Shown: positions 39,160 through 50,684, counted from the stretch's first letter. The stretch is 64,000 nt of DNA from Blastocladiella emersonii ATCC 22665 (GCA_025594325.1 JANHCV010000006.1:1612001-1676000), one strand, 5' to 3'. Numbers and translations are program-made. Notes: generated by a model not told the origin, from the letters alone.

Positions 39160-40078
39160 GCCGGGCAGCCCTCACTCACCCGCGCGTGTGCGAGTGTGAG
39201 GCCGGGAGACGATCAAGTCGGAGCGGAAGTCGGCGCCGGGTGCCACAGGCAATCTGGGTGGCGCAGGCGGTGGTCGGCCGGCCGGTTGGGTGTTGCCGCG
39301 GCCGGAAATACTCGCGTGCGAGGCAAGGCGAGCACAAGGCAGGATCCACGCAGACTCGCCGTCGCGACAGACAAACGAAACGTGTTCCCGTCGCTGATGA
39401 CGAGGTCGCGATGCGATGCGATGCGATGGACAGCGTCACCGAGGACCCCAAATTCGAGCGAGCGAGCGAGAGAGCGGCCCGCGATGAGGAATCGGGTGTG
39501 GCAGGCGAGGGATCCAGCGAGTCGCAGGGAAACCCAAACGCGCCAAGCAGTGAGGGAGAGGTGGAGGGAGGTGGAGGAGGAGACCCAGTCCGGGTGCCTC
39601 GCGGGAAAAGGATCGGCAGCGGCGAGGTGGTGCGAGCGCGGCGATCACGGCGTGATCTCGGCGGCGGCGGCGGGCGAGCAATGTGCGAGAGCCGAGCGTG
39701 GTGAGTGCCGCGGGCGACGGCCGGAGGTCGGGATGGGATACACGCGAGGCGGCGCGGGCGCGGTTGGCGCGTCGTGGTCGATCGAGTGCGTGCGTGCGGC
39801 GCGGTCAGCGGCAGAGATCCATGGGCCGACAGCGGCAGTGAGATGCGATGCGTTGGGTGCGGAGAGAGAGGAGGGGAGGGAGCGCTGCCGAGCACAAGGG
39901 GAGGGGAGGGGAAGACACGGTGCGACGCGCACGTGGGCTCAGCCGTGGCTTCATCAAGCCTGAAACGCGGTCGCTTCATTGGGAAACGGCGTGCTCGCCT
40001 CGCGCGCGTTTCACGACAGCTGGCATCACTCGCTGCTACGCGTCGACGTGCATGTAACGGACACTCCCACACGGATCT
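39160..40078. other. Intergenic region upstream of STK32
   Basis: This 919-bp region lies between the STK32 start and the CWC24 stop. Long open frames on both strands are Arg/Pro/Ser-rich, lack any motif and overlap each other, so I call no gene. It has short repeats: GCGAT units at about 39408-39428 and GAGCGAGC units at about 39454-39475. Confidence 0.45.
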
Positions 40079-41119
40079 CTATTCGTCGTCCTCATCGCTG
40101 ATCAGGCCTGCAAACCCGCCGCCCGCGACCACCTCGGCGTCCGCGTTCGCAGCGCGGGCCTCCCGCTCGCGCTCGGCGAGGCGCGCGGCGCGCTGCTTGA
40201 GCCGCTGAAGGAGGGTCTTGGCCGGGGAGAAGATGCCCTGCGTCGGCTGCTTGCACGCGGCGCACTTGGGGCTGGTGCGGTGGTGGTCGATGGCGCACTT
40301 TTCGCAGAAGAAGTGGCCGCACTTGGTCTCGATTGGGTTGACAAAGTCCTTGCGGCAGATGAAGCACGCGAACGGCAGCTCGGCGTCCTTGTCGACCGCC
40401 TCCTCGACCACGGCCTCGCCGAGCGCCGCGTCCTCGGCCGCGGCCAGCGCCGCCTTCTCGGCGGCCTTGCGCGCGCGCTGGTTCGCGTCCCACTCCTTGT
40501 CGATCTCCCACCCGGCCTTGTAGTCGCCGCGGTCGTGCAGGAACTTGCAGCTATCCCCAAACCCGCAGAAGCCCGTCTGCTTGTAGTCCTTGCACACGTC
40601 CGGCTGGTAGTCGAACCGCGCTGTCACGCGGATGTGCGCCGACGCCTTCTGCGGGCCGATCCGGTTCTGCCGCTCCACGTACTTGCCGCTGCCCTGCTTC
40701 ACTTTCGACAGGTCGCCGTCCACGTCGATGGTGCGCGTCGCGTCCGCGTCGCGGTCCCGCTTCGCGTCTACACTCGGTGCGCGTGTGAGACTCGCACTGA
40801 TGATAGCTCCGGTATAGGGTAACGCACCCGACGAGGCGTACGTCACCTTGAGCGACTCGGCCTTCGCCGGCCGCTGCGCCTTGGACGACGCGACCAGCTT
40901 GGTCAGGTCCGCGAGCGACGGGTCCTCGTCCTTGCGCGCGCGCTTGGCCCCGCGCACAATCTCAGCGGAATCGTCGTCTCCATCATCGCTGTCATCGGTG
41001 CGGGGCCGCTTCGCCGTGGGCTTGTCAGCGGCCGACGCCGCGGATGGCCTTGGCGCGTCGTCGCCGCCGTCCTTTTTGCGGATGTTGCGTTTTGCGGCCG
41101 CTCCCGACCGTTTGAACAT
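40079..41119 (-). CDS. CWC24: CWC24/RNF113 spliceosomal zinc-finger protein
   Basis: Exons 41119-40828 and 40767-40079 give 326 residues. The 60-bp GTGCGT...TAG intron keeps the frame open if retained; removing it yields [20 protein letters not shown], matching the conserved YxSS-x-DATxT region of RNF113. A CCCH zinc finger lies at about 148-170 ([20 protein letters not shown]). A RING finger lies at about 231-272 ([30 protein letters not shown]). The protein joins the activated spliceosome near the 5' splice site before step one; the RING of human RNF113A has E3 activity. The start is divergent from eIF3d with 213 bp between. Confidence 0.93.
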   Translation of the reverse strand: MFKRSGAAAKRNIRKKDGGDDAPRPSAASAADKPTAKRPRTDDSDDGDDDSAEIVRGAKRARKDEDPSLADLTKLVASSKAQRPAKAESLKVTYASSGALPYTGAIISASLTRAPSVDAKRDRDADATRTIDVDGDLSKVKQGSGKYVERQNRIGPQKASAHIRVTARFDYQPDVCKDYKQTGFCGFGDSCKFLHDRGDYKAGWEIDKEWDANQRARKAAEKAALAAAEDAALGEAVVEEAVDKDAELPFACFICRKDFVNPIETKCGHFFCEKCAIDHHRTSPKCAACKQPTQGIFSPAKTLLQRLKQRAARLAEREREARAANADAEVVAGGGFAGLISDEDDE

Positions 41120-41332
41120 GGTGGTTGATTGCGTTGCAGAGACTGTGGGATGCGTTGCGGGGAGCGGGGACCGCTCGCTGACCAATTTCGCGAGAAGAAG
41201 AAACGCAGGGTGGCCACGCGTCAGGTGCGGCGCGTGACCGAGAAAAACAAGTCCCCTGGCCTCCCGCGCCGCGGTGATCCGCCCAAGGCCGGCGCCACGC
41301 CGTACGCCGGCCCCCACACGCACCCCACCGCC
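41120..41332. promoter_or_regulatory. Divergent promoter CWC24 / eIF3d
   Basis: A 213-bp shared promoter for a splicing factor and a translation factor. It has ACGCGT at 41216-41221. Confidence 0.45.
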
Positions 41333-43205
41333 ATGTTCTCCATCACCGACCTCCCCAAGGGTGCGCGACTCGCCGCAACGGCCTCGCGTGCCGCCGCCCG
41401 ACCCGCCGCCATGTGCTGATCTCCAGCTCCTTCCCGTAGGCACGGCCTTCGGCCCCGCCGCCTCCGAGGCGTGCTACCCGTACGACATGCCGTACCAGCC
41501 CTTCAACAAGCAGGAGAAGCTGGGCCGCGTCGCCGACTGGCTCGGCACCGAGGAGCTGTCGGGCCGCCCCGGCCACCAGCAGCAGCGCGGCGGGCCCCAG
41601 GGCCAGCAGCAGCGCGGCGGCGCCAAGGGCGGCCGCGGTGGCGATCGCCAGGGCGCCGAGGGCACCGCGTCCGCGTTCGGCTTCCAGCAGGAGTACGACG
41701 AGGCCTCCTTCTCCACCGTCAACTCGACCGGCCGCACCGCCGCCGCCATCGGCCCCACCCCGACCATCGTCCGCGGCGCGCCCACGGGCCGCGGCGGTGC
41801 TGGGTTCGGCGGCCGGGGCGGCAGTGCGCAGCGCGGCGGCCGCGGTGGCGCCAGCAACGTCGGCGGGCGTCCCGCGGGCGGCGAGCAGCGCCGTGGCCCC
41901 GGCGGCGCCCCCTCGCAGGGCGGGTACCAGGGCGGCGCGCGCCAGCAGGGCGGGCAGGGCGGGCGCGGCGGATACCGCGGCAACTTCCAGCAGCGCATTG
42001 TGCGCGACGCGTCGCTGGCGATCGGCGCCGACTGGTCGGTCGTCACCGAGTTTGAGCTGCCGCGCCTCGCCAAGACGCTGGCGGTGCCCGAGGTGCCCGA
42101 CAACGAGGTGCTCGACATGAACGGGTCCATTGCCACCTACACCAAGTCGTTTGACCGCGTCAACACCAAGAACCCCGTGCAGCTCGCCACCTCGGACCGG
42201 TCCAACCTCAAGTCGTCCAACGTGACCACGTCCGAGGACCCCGTCATCCTCGACCTGATCGCCGAGGGCCCCGCCAAGCCCACCGTGTACGCGACCGACG
42301 CCATCCTGTCGCAGATCATGGCCGCGCCGCGGTCCGTGTACTCGTGGGACCTGGTCATCACCCGCATCGGCGACAACGTGGTGCTGCTCGACCGCCGCGC
42401 CGGCGCCCTCGACCTGCTCTCGGTCAACGAGAACGCGCACGAGCCGCCCGCCGACCACCCGACCGACAAGGACTTTATCAACAACCCGGGCAACCTCGCC
42501 ATCGAGGCCACCTACATCAACGCCAACTTCTCGCAGCAGGTCGTCGACCACGCCAAGCGCGTCAACTTTGGCGCCGCCTCGCCGCTCGCCAATGGCGCCG
42601 ACGCCGACGCGGTCCCCTCGGCCGGGTACATGTACCGCAAGTGGTCGTTTGAGGACCGGTTTGACGTGGTGGCCCGTACCGAGATCGACGCGGTCGCCGA
42701 GGAGGCCGGCGGCAAGCAGGTGATGCTCACGGTGCGCGCCTTCAACCAGGTGCCCGGGCTCGCTGGGCAGACCATCGACTGGAAGAAGCAGTACGACTCG
42801 AAGCGTGGCGCGATCCAGGCCACCGAGATGCGCAACAACGGGTTCAAGGTCGCCCGGTGGACCATGCAGGCGCTGCTCGCCGAGGCCGACTGGATGAAGA
42901 TCGGCTACGTCGCCCGCGTCGCCGCACGCGACCCCGCCCACCACGTCGTCGTCGGATCCACCACGTTCCGCCCCGCCGACATGGCCGCCCAGATGAACAT
43001 CACCCTCGCCCAGGGGTGGGCCCTCGTCGGCGCAATCGCCGAGGCCGCCCTCGAGCAGGACCCCGGCAAGTACGTCCTCCTCAAGGACCCCAACAAGCCC
43101 AACCTCCGCATCTACGCCCTCCCTGATAACTTTGGCCCCGAGTTCATTGTCGGCCCCAACGACCCGTTCGCTGACGCCGTCGGCATGGATGACGAGGACA
43201 TGTAA
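41333..43205 (+). CDS. EIF3D: Translation initiation factor eIF3 subunit D
   Basis: Exon 1 (41333-41360) encodes MFSITDLPK and joins exon 2 (41440-43205) across a 79-bp GTGCGC...TAG intron, giving 597 residues. Family blocks: [26 protein letters not shown]-like [118 protein letters not shown] and [20 protein letters not shown]. eIF3d sits in the eIF3 complex and has a cap-binding pocket used on selected mRNAs. Residues about 60-205 carry a Gly/Arg/Gln-rich stretch with several RGG motifs, where animal eIF3d has a shorter basic region. A start inside a nine-residue first exon is supported by the GCCATG context and the splice join. Confidence 0.93.
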
Positions 43206-43518
43206 CCGAGTGGGTGGTTTGGAATACATGGAGAAGCGATCCATTTTTGAGTGCTCGATTAACTGGGTGCAGTAGCGGGCAGAGAGGCGACGCGCGGCCG
43301 TGGTCATCGTTCGCGCCCCTCGCGTGTTCCATCACTCAGCTCGACCCGCGTCTCGCCACGAGCGCCTGCACGAGCAACTGTGGGATCAAAGAACTGCTCA
43401 TATTTACACGCTCGAGTCGCGGCAACGAGACCAACTGCTTGCGCTCGCGTCGAGGAGGGCAACAACACGAGACAGAGGTCGCGCACGTCGCGCGGCCATC
43501 AGCTGCTCGCCTGCGCGC
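43206..43518. other. Convergent 3' spacer
   Basis: This 313-bp region separates the eIF3d stop from the stop of the small acidic gene on the other strand. I see nothing in it besides probable 3' UTRs. Confidence 0.4.
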
Positions 43519-43881
43519 TCAGGCCGACTTGTCCTGCTCGCCCTTCTTCTTTGCAGCGGACGACGGCTCCTCATCAGTCGGCTCCTGGCCCGCGTGCGCG
43601 TTCGCCATGGACTCGCCCGCGACAGCGTGCCCTTGATCGGCGCCCTCGCCCTCGCTGCTCGCAGACAGGTCGCCCTCAACCATGTCGAGCCCGAGCATGC
43701 GGACCAGGTCCGGGTCGTTCTGCTCAATGTCGGCCCACCGCGCCTCGAGCTCAGCGTCGGACATCGCCATCACATTGTCGTAGACGTCGTCCAGCACGGC
43801 TTCCACGTCCGGGTTGTTAGCGTCGACGACGATCTCCGGGTAAGCGTTGTTGGAGGAAGTGGCCGGGTCGGTGTGATCCAT
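43519..43881 (-). CDS. Small acidic protein of unknown function
   Basis: Single exon, 120 residues, beginning MDHTDPATSSNNAYPEIV. The middle (NPDVEAVLDDVYDNVMAMSD, ELEARWADIEQNDPDLVRML) looks like two amphipathic helices. The last 40 residues are Ser/Glu/Ala/Gly-rich with a Lys-containing end. There is no signal peptide, membrane segment or cysteine pattern. High-GC third positions, as in the neighbours, support it as a real gene. I do not recognise a family. Confidence 0.55.
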   Translation of the reverse strand: MDHTDPATSSNNAYPEIVVDANNPDVEAVLDDVYDNVMAMSDAELEARWADIEQNDPDLVRMLGLDMVEGDLSASSEGEGADQGHAVAGESMANAHAGQEPTDEEPSSAAKKKGEQDKSA

Positions 43882-44160
43882 GGTGGTGATGGCGTGAAGG
43901 TCGTGGGGAGCGAGGAGGAAGCCGCGTGAGTCGCAACGAGATGGACGACGCGTTCCAGCGTCGCGTCACCACCGAGCGCGCAGCTCGCCCACATCACCGG
44001 GGGAGCTCCTCCGCTGCTCCCCAATGCAATCCATGGAATCGCTTACGGAATCTCATGTAACTTGCTGCATCACGTTCAAACCATGCTTCTCGGGCGGTGC
44101 TCAACTCGTGGGCCCAGGTTGCGCAGTTGAGATCGACGGTGGTCTGATTGTCACGTACTT

Positions 44161-44850
44161 GTGAGCAAGCCGGCAGTTCCGGCGTCCCCATCTTCTCTTG
44201 CTCGAAATGTTCATGTCCGAAACCCAGCTCAACTGGTTTCTCGCTGGAATCACGTTCGGTGTGCCCTCGCGCAAAATCGGGAGGGCACCCTTTCAAAGTC
44301 GCATGGCCAGCTTTTCAATAACGAGGCACTGCCACGCCTTCGGTTGCGCTGGACTCGACCTCTAGAGCACCTGTGCCGCTCGGCCTTATTTCCTCCGGGC
44401 TCTCCTCGCACCGCTCAGATGTTTTGCGGCTGTTCCTTCCTTGATTCGCACCCTTCTCGCTTAATCGTCTCAACTCTGTACTTGCGGTTCACATTCCAGA
44501 ACATCGGAGAAACGAGTTCCCGGGTCTTTCTCTGTCACGCGCCTGAAAGCATTCTCGACCCCAATCACGGCACGGAGACGGATGGGAACATTGTCGTCGT
44601 CCCCACTTCACAACAATTTCACCGCTGTTTCGTGGCAACTCACGTTCAAGGGGTCGTGTACCTAGAACATCCTCCCTCTCGCCGGGCCAAGCGCCTGCAC
44701 CTGACAAGCTCCAAACATCTTCGGCAGCTTTCTCCATTTATTTACCTCGCTGCACTGCTCTCTCAAGTCTATTCACTTGCGCCGCGGCAACTGTGGCACA
44801 TTGGACGCCGCTCGCACGAGCTGCGTCCAATTTCCAACAGCTCCGCCTAG
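44161..44850 (+). other. Open frame without ATG start, status unclear
   Basis: This frame is open from a stop at 44128-44130 to TAG at 44850, about 240 codons, but the first ATG is at 44418. If real it would be an internal or last exon, or a relic. Its codon endings resemble the nearby paralogs (many CTT, TCT, CAA). The translated text (for example FTFQNIGETSSRVFLCH and VQGVVYLEHPPSRRAK) resembles no family I know and not the paralogs. Confidence 0.25.
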
Positions 44851-45210
44851 GCGAAGTGCGTAAGAGTAATGTGCCGGGACTAGCTGATGGTCACCTTAAT
44901 GCCACCTCGCCTTGTTCTTAGTGCAGCGGCTACACTGACAATTCAATGAACGAGCGGAAGAACCGTTAATTGTCGAAGCTGGGACGAATGGAAGGGCTTT
45001 ATGAGAAGCGCAACAGCGGTGGTGTCGCACTCGCGAAGACGAGGGGGGAAAGTAGTTGCACTGCAAGCGTGAAGCGTGTGAGCCCTGCTCTGGTGCGTGA
45101 CAAAAAATGGCCAGGCATTGGAGTTTCGTGCGAGTGTTCTAGATGTGATCTTTTTTTCTGCATCGGCGGGCAGTGCCGCACTGCGGGCAGTGCGGGTCTT
45201 CGCTCAGTTC

Positions 45211-45246
45211 GCGATGCGCCACCCAGGTGGTCTCACATGAGTGGCG
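45211..45246 (+). promoter_or_regulatory. Inverted-repeat promoter element of paralog 1
   Basis: GCGCCAC (45216-45222) and GTGGCG (45241-45246) form 6-bp complementary arms. The right arm ends 72 bp before the paralog ATG, the same spacing as in the other three copies. Confidence 0.6.
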
Positions 45247-45318
45247 TCAGCCAAAGCGTCAGCAGAGCTGTCGCCAGAGGGCCTCCCGGGGAGCACGTCT
45301 CACTCAACGGAAGCAACC

Positions 45319-47666
45319 ATGCATGAAACCAATGAAGAAAACTTGATGCAATGGGCCCAGCAGCTCACCCTCGCTGGGATTCCCGCCGAGCTGTTGACCC
45401 AGGTGCTCCAGCTCGCCAAGCCCCAATCCGCAATCTGTGCGGCTGCGCGCGATCTTCGTGACGTGGCCCAAACTCCTCTCATCAAGCACGACTGGATACA
45501 GCGTACTATCGATCACGGTCTGCCTAATAAATGGCTGGGTGAGTACAGGGACAGCGACTCTATCCTCACGTCAGACAGTGGTGCGCTCCTTGAATACGGC
45601 TATCGAGGCGACAACCGTCGGGTCGCACCTGGCGATGCATCTTATGACTACGTCGTGTCGCTCTTTTTTGCCCTCCGCGACTATATCCTTCCGCTTGCGT
45701 CAAGCAATATACGCTTCTGCACGACCAGCGTGGAGTCGTTCCACGCGGGGCTCGACTCCTTGATTGGCGAGTTTTATCACCACCAGTGCAACGAGTCTCC
45801 CCTCGAGTGCCTCCTCCAGCTCCTTTGCCTTGCAACCATTCGACTCGACCCTCCGTCGTTGGCGCGCCTTCTCTCAACAACCGCGCAGGAGATCCCCAAC
45901 CTTTTCCGCATTCGACTTCGCAGCCGTTCGTGGGTTATCTTCGCAGAGCAGAGCCAGGAACTGCTTTTTGGACCTGTGCGCACCTGGATGGACACGACAG
46001 ACGGAACGCAGATCCGCCTCATGGACTATCTGGGCCTGCTTGCCGTGTTTCTTTGGGACCTGCCGACCCTACATGTATTGCGCAACGTACCGGGCGCGAG
46101 TATTGACCTACGTTGGCTCGTTGGCTCGTTAAACGACGACTTACTCTCTGTCCCGCTCCTTGAGAGCGTCGCCCTCGGCAACTTCAAACCACAGGACGTG
46201 GCGCTGCTTCTCCAGTGGCTCCTCAAGGAAGCTTGGACCGGCGAACGAGTACGCTTCGGCCCGAATCACCTTGTCTCCTATCTCTTTCGATCCCCTGCAG
46301 CGCTTCACACGCTTCATTTCCTGGAGGTGCTCGAGCCCCAGCGCGTGCGCATCTCCATTTCACCAATCGAGCGCGGTCTTCTTGTCGCGGGACTTGAATC
46401 ACGCACCACTACGGTCGACTTGGATTCTCTGGCGACGCTGCACAAGCTCAACCTGCTCAATGAGCTTGGCTGGGCGCACATCCTCAACTTTGCGATCCAC
46501 GAGGAGAATGGTGGGCTCTCCAGTCCTCTTGCGACTCTTGCTGCAGAGCAATTGGCGGATCGTTTTCAAAACGCACTTGTCAAAGGTACCGTCTGCTTTG
46601 CGGCGAAACTGGCTTTATGCAGGGCAGCTAACACAAACCCGAAACCAACTGTGCGTGTGTAGCCTTCCGGCTTTCGCTTCAGCTGCATCCCCATCAGCCC
46701 AAACCGCATCAATTTCTTGCCTTTGCTCGACTTCACCTTGCCGGGGACGCTCTCGAGCACGGCCTGATTCTTCAGCTCGCTACTGCCGTGCACGAGGTGG
46801 TCTTGGAGCGCGGTGCCGATCTTTGCGAGCACACTCCAGCTTGCCCTCATCCCAGCGCTTGCCGGATCTTGACCGCCGTGTTCGCGAGCAACCACAAGGC
46901 GGAAGTGTGGGATATTTTCAAACTCGCGAACGCGACGGTCCTCCTGCTCTCAACCTCAGCATGTGCGCCTCTGACTTCGGTCCCAGTCGCAGCGCTGCAG
47001 AGTCGTCTGTTGCGCGACAACGCGATTACACTGATCAGGGACCAGGACACTGCGCACTTGTTCCTTGGCGCGATGATCTGGGCGCAGACGAGAATGCGAA
47101 CCGGCCACCATGCTATCACTTGGACCTCGCCGTTCCGCAAACCTTGTGGCCATTGTCACCTGCTGCAGCAACGCGTGTGGCTTACAACAATCCGCGACCT
47201 GCTTGATGTTGGTCCAAACGTGTTGCGCCGGCTCCCCGTCGTTGCCGTCGCCGAATTGGACCGCTTCCTACGCTTGTTCGACGACCTCGAGTACAAAGTT
47301 CCGCTTCAACCGGACACGAACCTTGGCTACGTGGGCGCCTGCGACTCGGCATGCGACACCACCCTTCACCCGTTCCTTGAAATGTACCAGCATCTCATCC
47401 GCGCCGACCTCGCCAGTCTCCTGGACAAGCTTTGCGACGAGAACCGACCAGTCAAGCCGCTTCCCATTGCGTTCTGGAAGGCCGTACCTTCTGGCGCGCT
47501 TGACGGTGTCAAGGACGCCCACTGGATCGCGCAGATGGCGATTCGAGCGATCCGCAACCACGAGACAGCCGGCGGAGTTGCCAAAGAGCTTCGTCGTATT
47601 GCTCCAAAGACAGTTGCTTCCCACGAGTACGCCGAGGCCATGGTTGCGCTTGTCCACGAGAATTAG
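45319..47666 (+). CDS. F-box-like array protein, paralog 1
   Basis: Exons 45319-46585 and 46663-47666 (77-bp GTACCG...TAG intron, phase 1) give 756 residues. The start ATG (MHETNEENLMQWAQ) is the one conserved in all four paralogs. Residues about 15-55 look like an F-box: LAGIPAELLTQVLQLAKPQ followed by AARDLRDVAQTPLIKHDWI. The rest is helical, with family blocks VSLFFALRDYILPLAS, LLQWLLKEAW and SPLATLAAEQLADRF. Exon 2 holds FLGAMIWAQT, CGHCHLLQQRVW, ACDSACDTTLHPFLEM, FWKAVPSGALDGVKDAHWIA and ELRRIAPKTVASHEYA. Four spaced cysteines (CxxC, CxxxC) are kept in the family and could bind a metal. An SCF-adaptor role is inference; I know no named family that fits. Confidence 0.8.
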
Positions 47667-47960
47667 CCTTGATCGGGACGTGCGCCCTTGACCCGCGACC
47701 TTTGTTATTCAGTTATTCACACGCCTGTCCTCCTGTCGTTTTCCTGACGCAGTTCAATAACATCTCAGTTCCAACTCTTCGTTCTAGTGCTCATGAGGCC
47801 GCCCCCCAGCGCCTTTGCGCGCAGAACTTGCTAAACTCGTCTCCCCTCGTCAGGAACTCGCCCTACCGATGGCAAGTATTCGTTGAGCCGTGATTAGAGC
47901 CTCGGGGTTATAAAAACATTGTTCAGCAGTGCCCTGATGCCCGCAGGGTTGACTGGAGAG
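47667..47960. other. Spacer between paralogs 1 and 2
   Basis: No gene seen; it leads into the paralog 2 promoter element. Confidence 0.4.
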
Positions 47961-48001
47961 TCGCGTTGCGCCACACACCTGCCATCACATGAGTGTGGCG
48001 C
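47961..48001 (+). promoter_or_regulatory. Inverted-repeat promoter element of paralog 2
   Basis: GCGCCACAC (47968-47976) and GTGTGGCGC (47993-48001) are perfect 9-bp complementary arms around a 16-base spacer. TCGCGTT precedes the left arm. The right arm ends 72 bp before the ATG. Confidence 0.75.
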
Positions 48002-48073
48002 CGGGCATATTTGGGGCGGCCCGGTCAAGTGCGGACGGCGTTGCACACGACGACACTCTCGACAACAGCAACC

Positions 48074-50387
48074 ATGAACGAAACTAATGAAGAAAACTTG
48101 ATGCAACGGGCCCGGAAGATTACTCTCGCTGGGCTCCCCGTTGAGCTGCTGACCCAGGTGCTGCAGCTCGCCCTGCCGCAAACCGACATCTGCACCGCGG
48201 CTCGCGACCTTCACACCGTGGTCCAATGCGCTCCCGTAAAGCGCATTTGGCTCCGAAATCTACTTGATGATTGTGTGCCTGACGAGTGGCTGGACGGCTA
48301 CTGGCAGGGCGAAGACTGCTTCACGTCTGATAGCGGCGCGCTTCTTGAATACGGCCATCGAGGCGGAAACTATCGAGTCGCACCCGGCGATGAGTTCTAC
48401 GATGACGTCGCGTCGCTGTTCTTTGCCCTCCGCGACTACATCCTTCCGCTCGCTTCAAATGCCATGCGCTCCCGCGCAACTAGCATGGACTCCTTTTGTG
48501 CGGACCTCGGGTCCTCGATTGGCGAGTTTCATCACCACCAGTGCGACGAGTCTTCCATCGAGTGCCTCCTACAGCTCCTCACCCTAGCAACGATTCGACT
48601 TGACCCGTCGTCCGTGGCGCGCCTTTTCTCAACGACAGCGCGGGATCTCCCTGACCTTTTCCAGATCCGACTTCTGCCCCGCCATTGGGTTATTCTTTCA
48701 GTGCAGGGACACGAGCTGCTATTCCATCCTGCAGAGAGCTGGCTGGACGAGATGGACGGGACCCGCGTTCGCCTCTTGGACTATTTGGGCGTGCTTGCCG
48801 TCTTCCAGTGGAGCCTTCCGACCCTCATTGCCTTGCATGACCTGCCTCGTCGGGGTACAGCAAGCGCTGGCTCGCCAAAACTTTCAACGATGCCGACACG
48901 CTTTCGGTAGCGCTGCTGGAAAATCTCCCCGAAACTAGGTCCAACACGGTGGAGATGCTTCAATGGCTCCTCAACAAGTCGTGGACCAACGGCCGCGTGC
49001 ACTTTGGGAACAAGCACCTCGTGTCCTACCTTATTCACTCTCCCGCCGTCCTTCATCGACTTGAACAGCTCGAGCCGCAACGTGTATCCGCCTCCATTGG
49101 CGAACGCGAGCGCGAACATGCTTCTCAGTACCTGGTGTCGTCCAAAGTTCCTTTGGATGCCTGGGAGACTTTCGACAAGCTTAACCTTCTCACCGAAGGG
49201 AAATGGGCACACGTTCTCACGTTTGCGCTTTACGAAGAAAACGGTGAGGCTTCCGGTCCGCTCGCAACGCTTGCTGCGCGGCTTCTGGGCGATCGACTGC
49301 AGAGCGTCATTGAACCGGGTACGCTTGCCCAGCCAAATTGTCGTCACGCGCCATGCCTCTAACGCGAAGTCTGCTGTTCCTAGCCTATCGCGTTTGCCTT
49401 CAACAGCAAATTGAAGAGCCGCGAGAGTGTATTGAACCGGACCAATTCCTTGTCTTCATTCGCCAGCATCGCTCCAACGACGCTCACGACCTTATTACCA
49501 AGCTTGCCTCAGTTTTGTCCGAGGAAATCCGCCTCTCCGACGCGGCGGAATGCGTGCACCTAGTGACTTGCCCGCGTCCCGGCGCTTGCCGAATTGTGAC
49601 GGCCGTCTTTCCCAGCGACCACAAAGCGGACTTGTGGGATGTGTGGCTTCTCGCGAACGCCGCCGTCGTCCGGCTCTCAACCGCGGCCTGTTTAACTCTT
49701 GCGTGGGTTCCTGTTGCCGTCTTGCAGAACGAATCGTTGCGAGACGAGGCGGTCGCGCTCATGAAGGAGCGCAACACGGCGCCCAAGTTTCTTGGCGCCA
49801 TGATCTGGGCTCACACCGTCGCCAAATCAGGCGAACATATCATTGCACATTCCTCCGGCTTCACCTGCAGCAATTGCCCGCTCATGCTTCAGGGCGTCTG
49901 GCTCGAGACCATGCGTGATCTTTTGGCGGTCGATTCCAATGTCTTGCGCCGGCTTCCGATTCCTGCCTTCGAGGCTCTCGCCCAGCTTCTCCATCAGTTC
50001 GACAACATTTCCAATGTCATCCCGTTGCGGCCGGGTACAAATGAATCGTACAGGGCGAGCTGTGACTCGGCGTGCGATGTGATTGTTCGCCCGTACCTTG
50101 AAATGCTTTGGCTTCTCATCAAGACTGACCTCGGCGCTCTTGTAAACCTGTTTTCCGTGGCGCTTGGGGAATCGCACCATATTCCCCTTTCCTTTTGGAA
50201 GGCCGTACCTTCAGGTGCGCTGGACGGCGTCATGGGCGCTGGGTGGATCGCAAAGCTCGCCCTCGAAGCGATTTGGAGCGGTTTCAAGTCCCGCGAGATC
50301 AACAAGGAGCTTCGCCGCATCGCTCCGAAAACGGTCGGATCAGACGAGTACGGCAAGCTCATGGCCGCGCTTGTTCATGGCGAATGA
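48074..50387 (+). pseudogene. F-box-like array protein, paralog 2, frameshifted
   Basis: Exons 48074-49318 and 49384-50387 with a 65-bp GTACGC...TAG intron at the family position. The frame from the ATG ends prematurely soon after HDLPRRG; the homologous sequence resumes in another frame at YSKRWLAKTFNDADTLS. The break falls in a run of four Gs at 48852-48855 and equals the loss of one base. It is therefore either a recent inactivation or a sequencing error in a homopolymer. Everything else is family-like: F-box-like start LAGLPVELLTQVLQLALPQ, VASLFFALRDYILPLAS, CSNCPLMLQGVW, SCDSACDVIVRPYLEM and ELRRIAPKTVGSDEYG. With the frame corrected it would be about 749 residues, like its paralogs. No other stop or indel is seen, so the decay, if real, is young. 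Confidence 0.75.
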
Positions 50388-50644
50388 ACAAGATCGCGAT
50401 GCGCACCCTTTTGTTTCACGATTGAATTTTGAACTTGTTTTCTCTGGTTCCAATCTGTATTGAATCTCTGCCCAGCTCATGGGACCTCGTCAGGTAGAAG
50501 TAGCAGGTTGACGAGCTAAGTCTCGCCAAACATCGGGACTGCAGGACACTGTGCGCTTATGGATCGTGTTGAGGATCTTTGAGGCTACATGGAACAGCTG
50601 CCTAACTCTACCATGGACTCTGCCCATTGAAGTCGACTCGGGAG
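50388..50644. other. Spacer between paralogs 2 and 3
   Basis: No gene seen; it leads into the paralog 3 promoter element. Confidence 0.4.
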
Positions 50645-50684
50645 TCGCGTTGCGCCACACACCTGCCATCGCGTGAGTGTGGCG
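50645..50684 (+). promoter_or_regulatory. Inverted-repeat promoter element of paralog 3
   Basis: CGCCACAC (50653-50660) and GTGTGGCG (50677-50684) are 8-bp complementary arms. The 16-base spacer differs from that of paralog 2 at two positions, and the preceding TCGCGTT is identical. The right arm ends 72 bp before the ATG. Confidence 0.75.

Larger units (their letters stand above)
43882..45318. other. Spacer at the boundary to the paralog array
   Basis: This 1.44-kb region is where base composition visibly shifts from GC-rich to more balanced. It holds one open frame (44161-44850) and the promoter element of paralog 1. Otherwise nothing is recognisable. Confidence 0.45.

Noticed and set aside
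39176-40072. 298-codon minus-strand frame upstream of STK32
   Set aside because: Pro/Ser/Arg-rich with no motif; it overlaps an equally long frame on the other strand, so it is chance in GC-rich spacer DNA.
41343-43307. 654-codon minus-strand open frame opposite eIF3d
   Set aside because: Antisense shadow; low-complexity Val/Gly/Asp-rich text without motifs.
45241-45318. Upstream in-frame extension of paralog 1 (and equivalents in paralogs 2-4)
   Set aside because: It has no ATG, and the upstream peptides are unrelated among copies whereas the MNETNEEN-type start is conserved.
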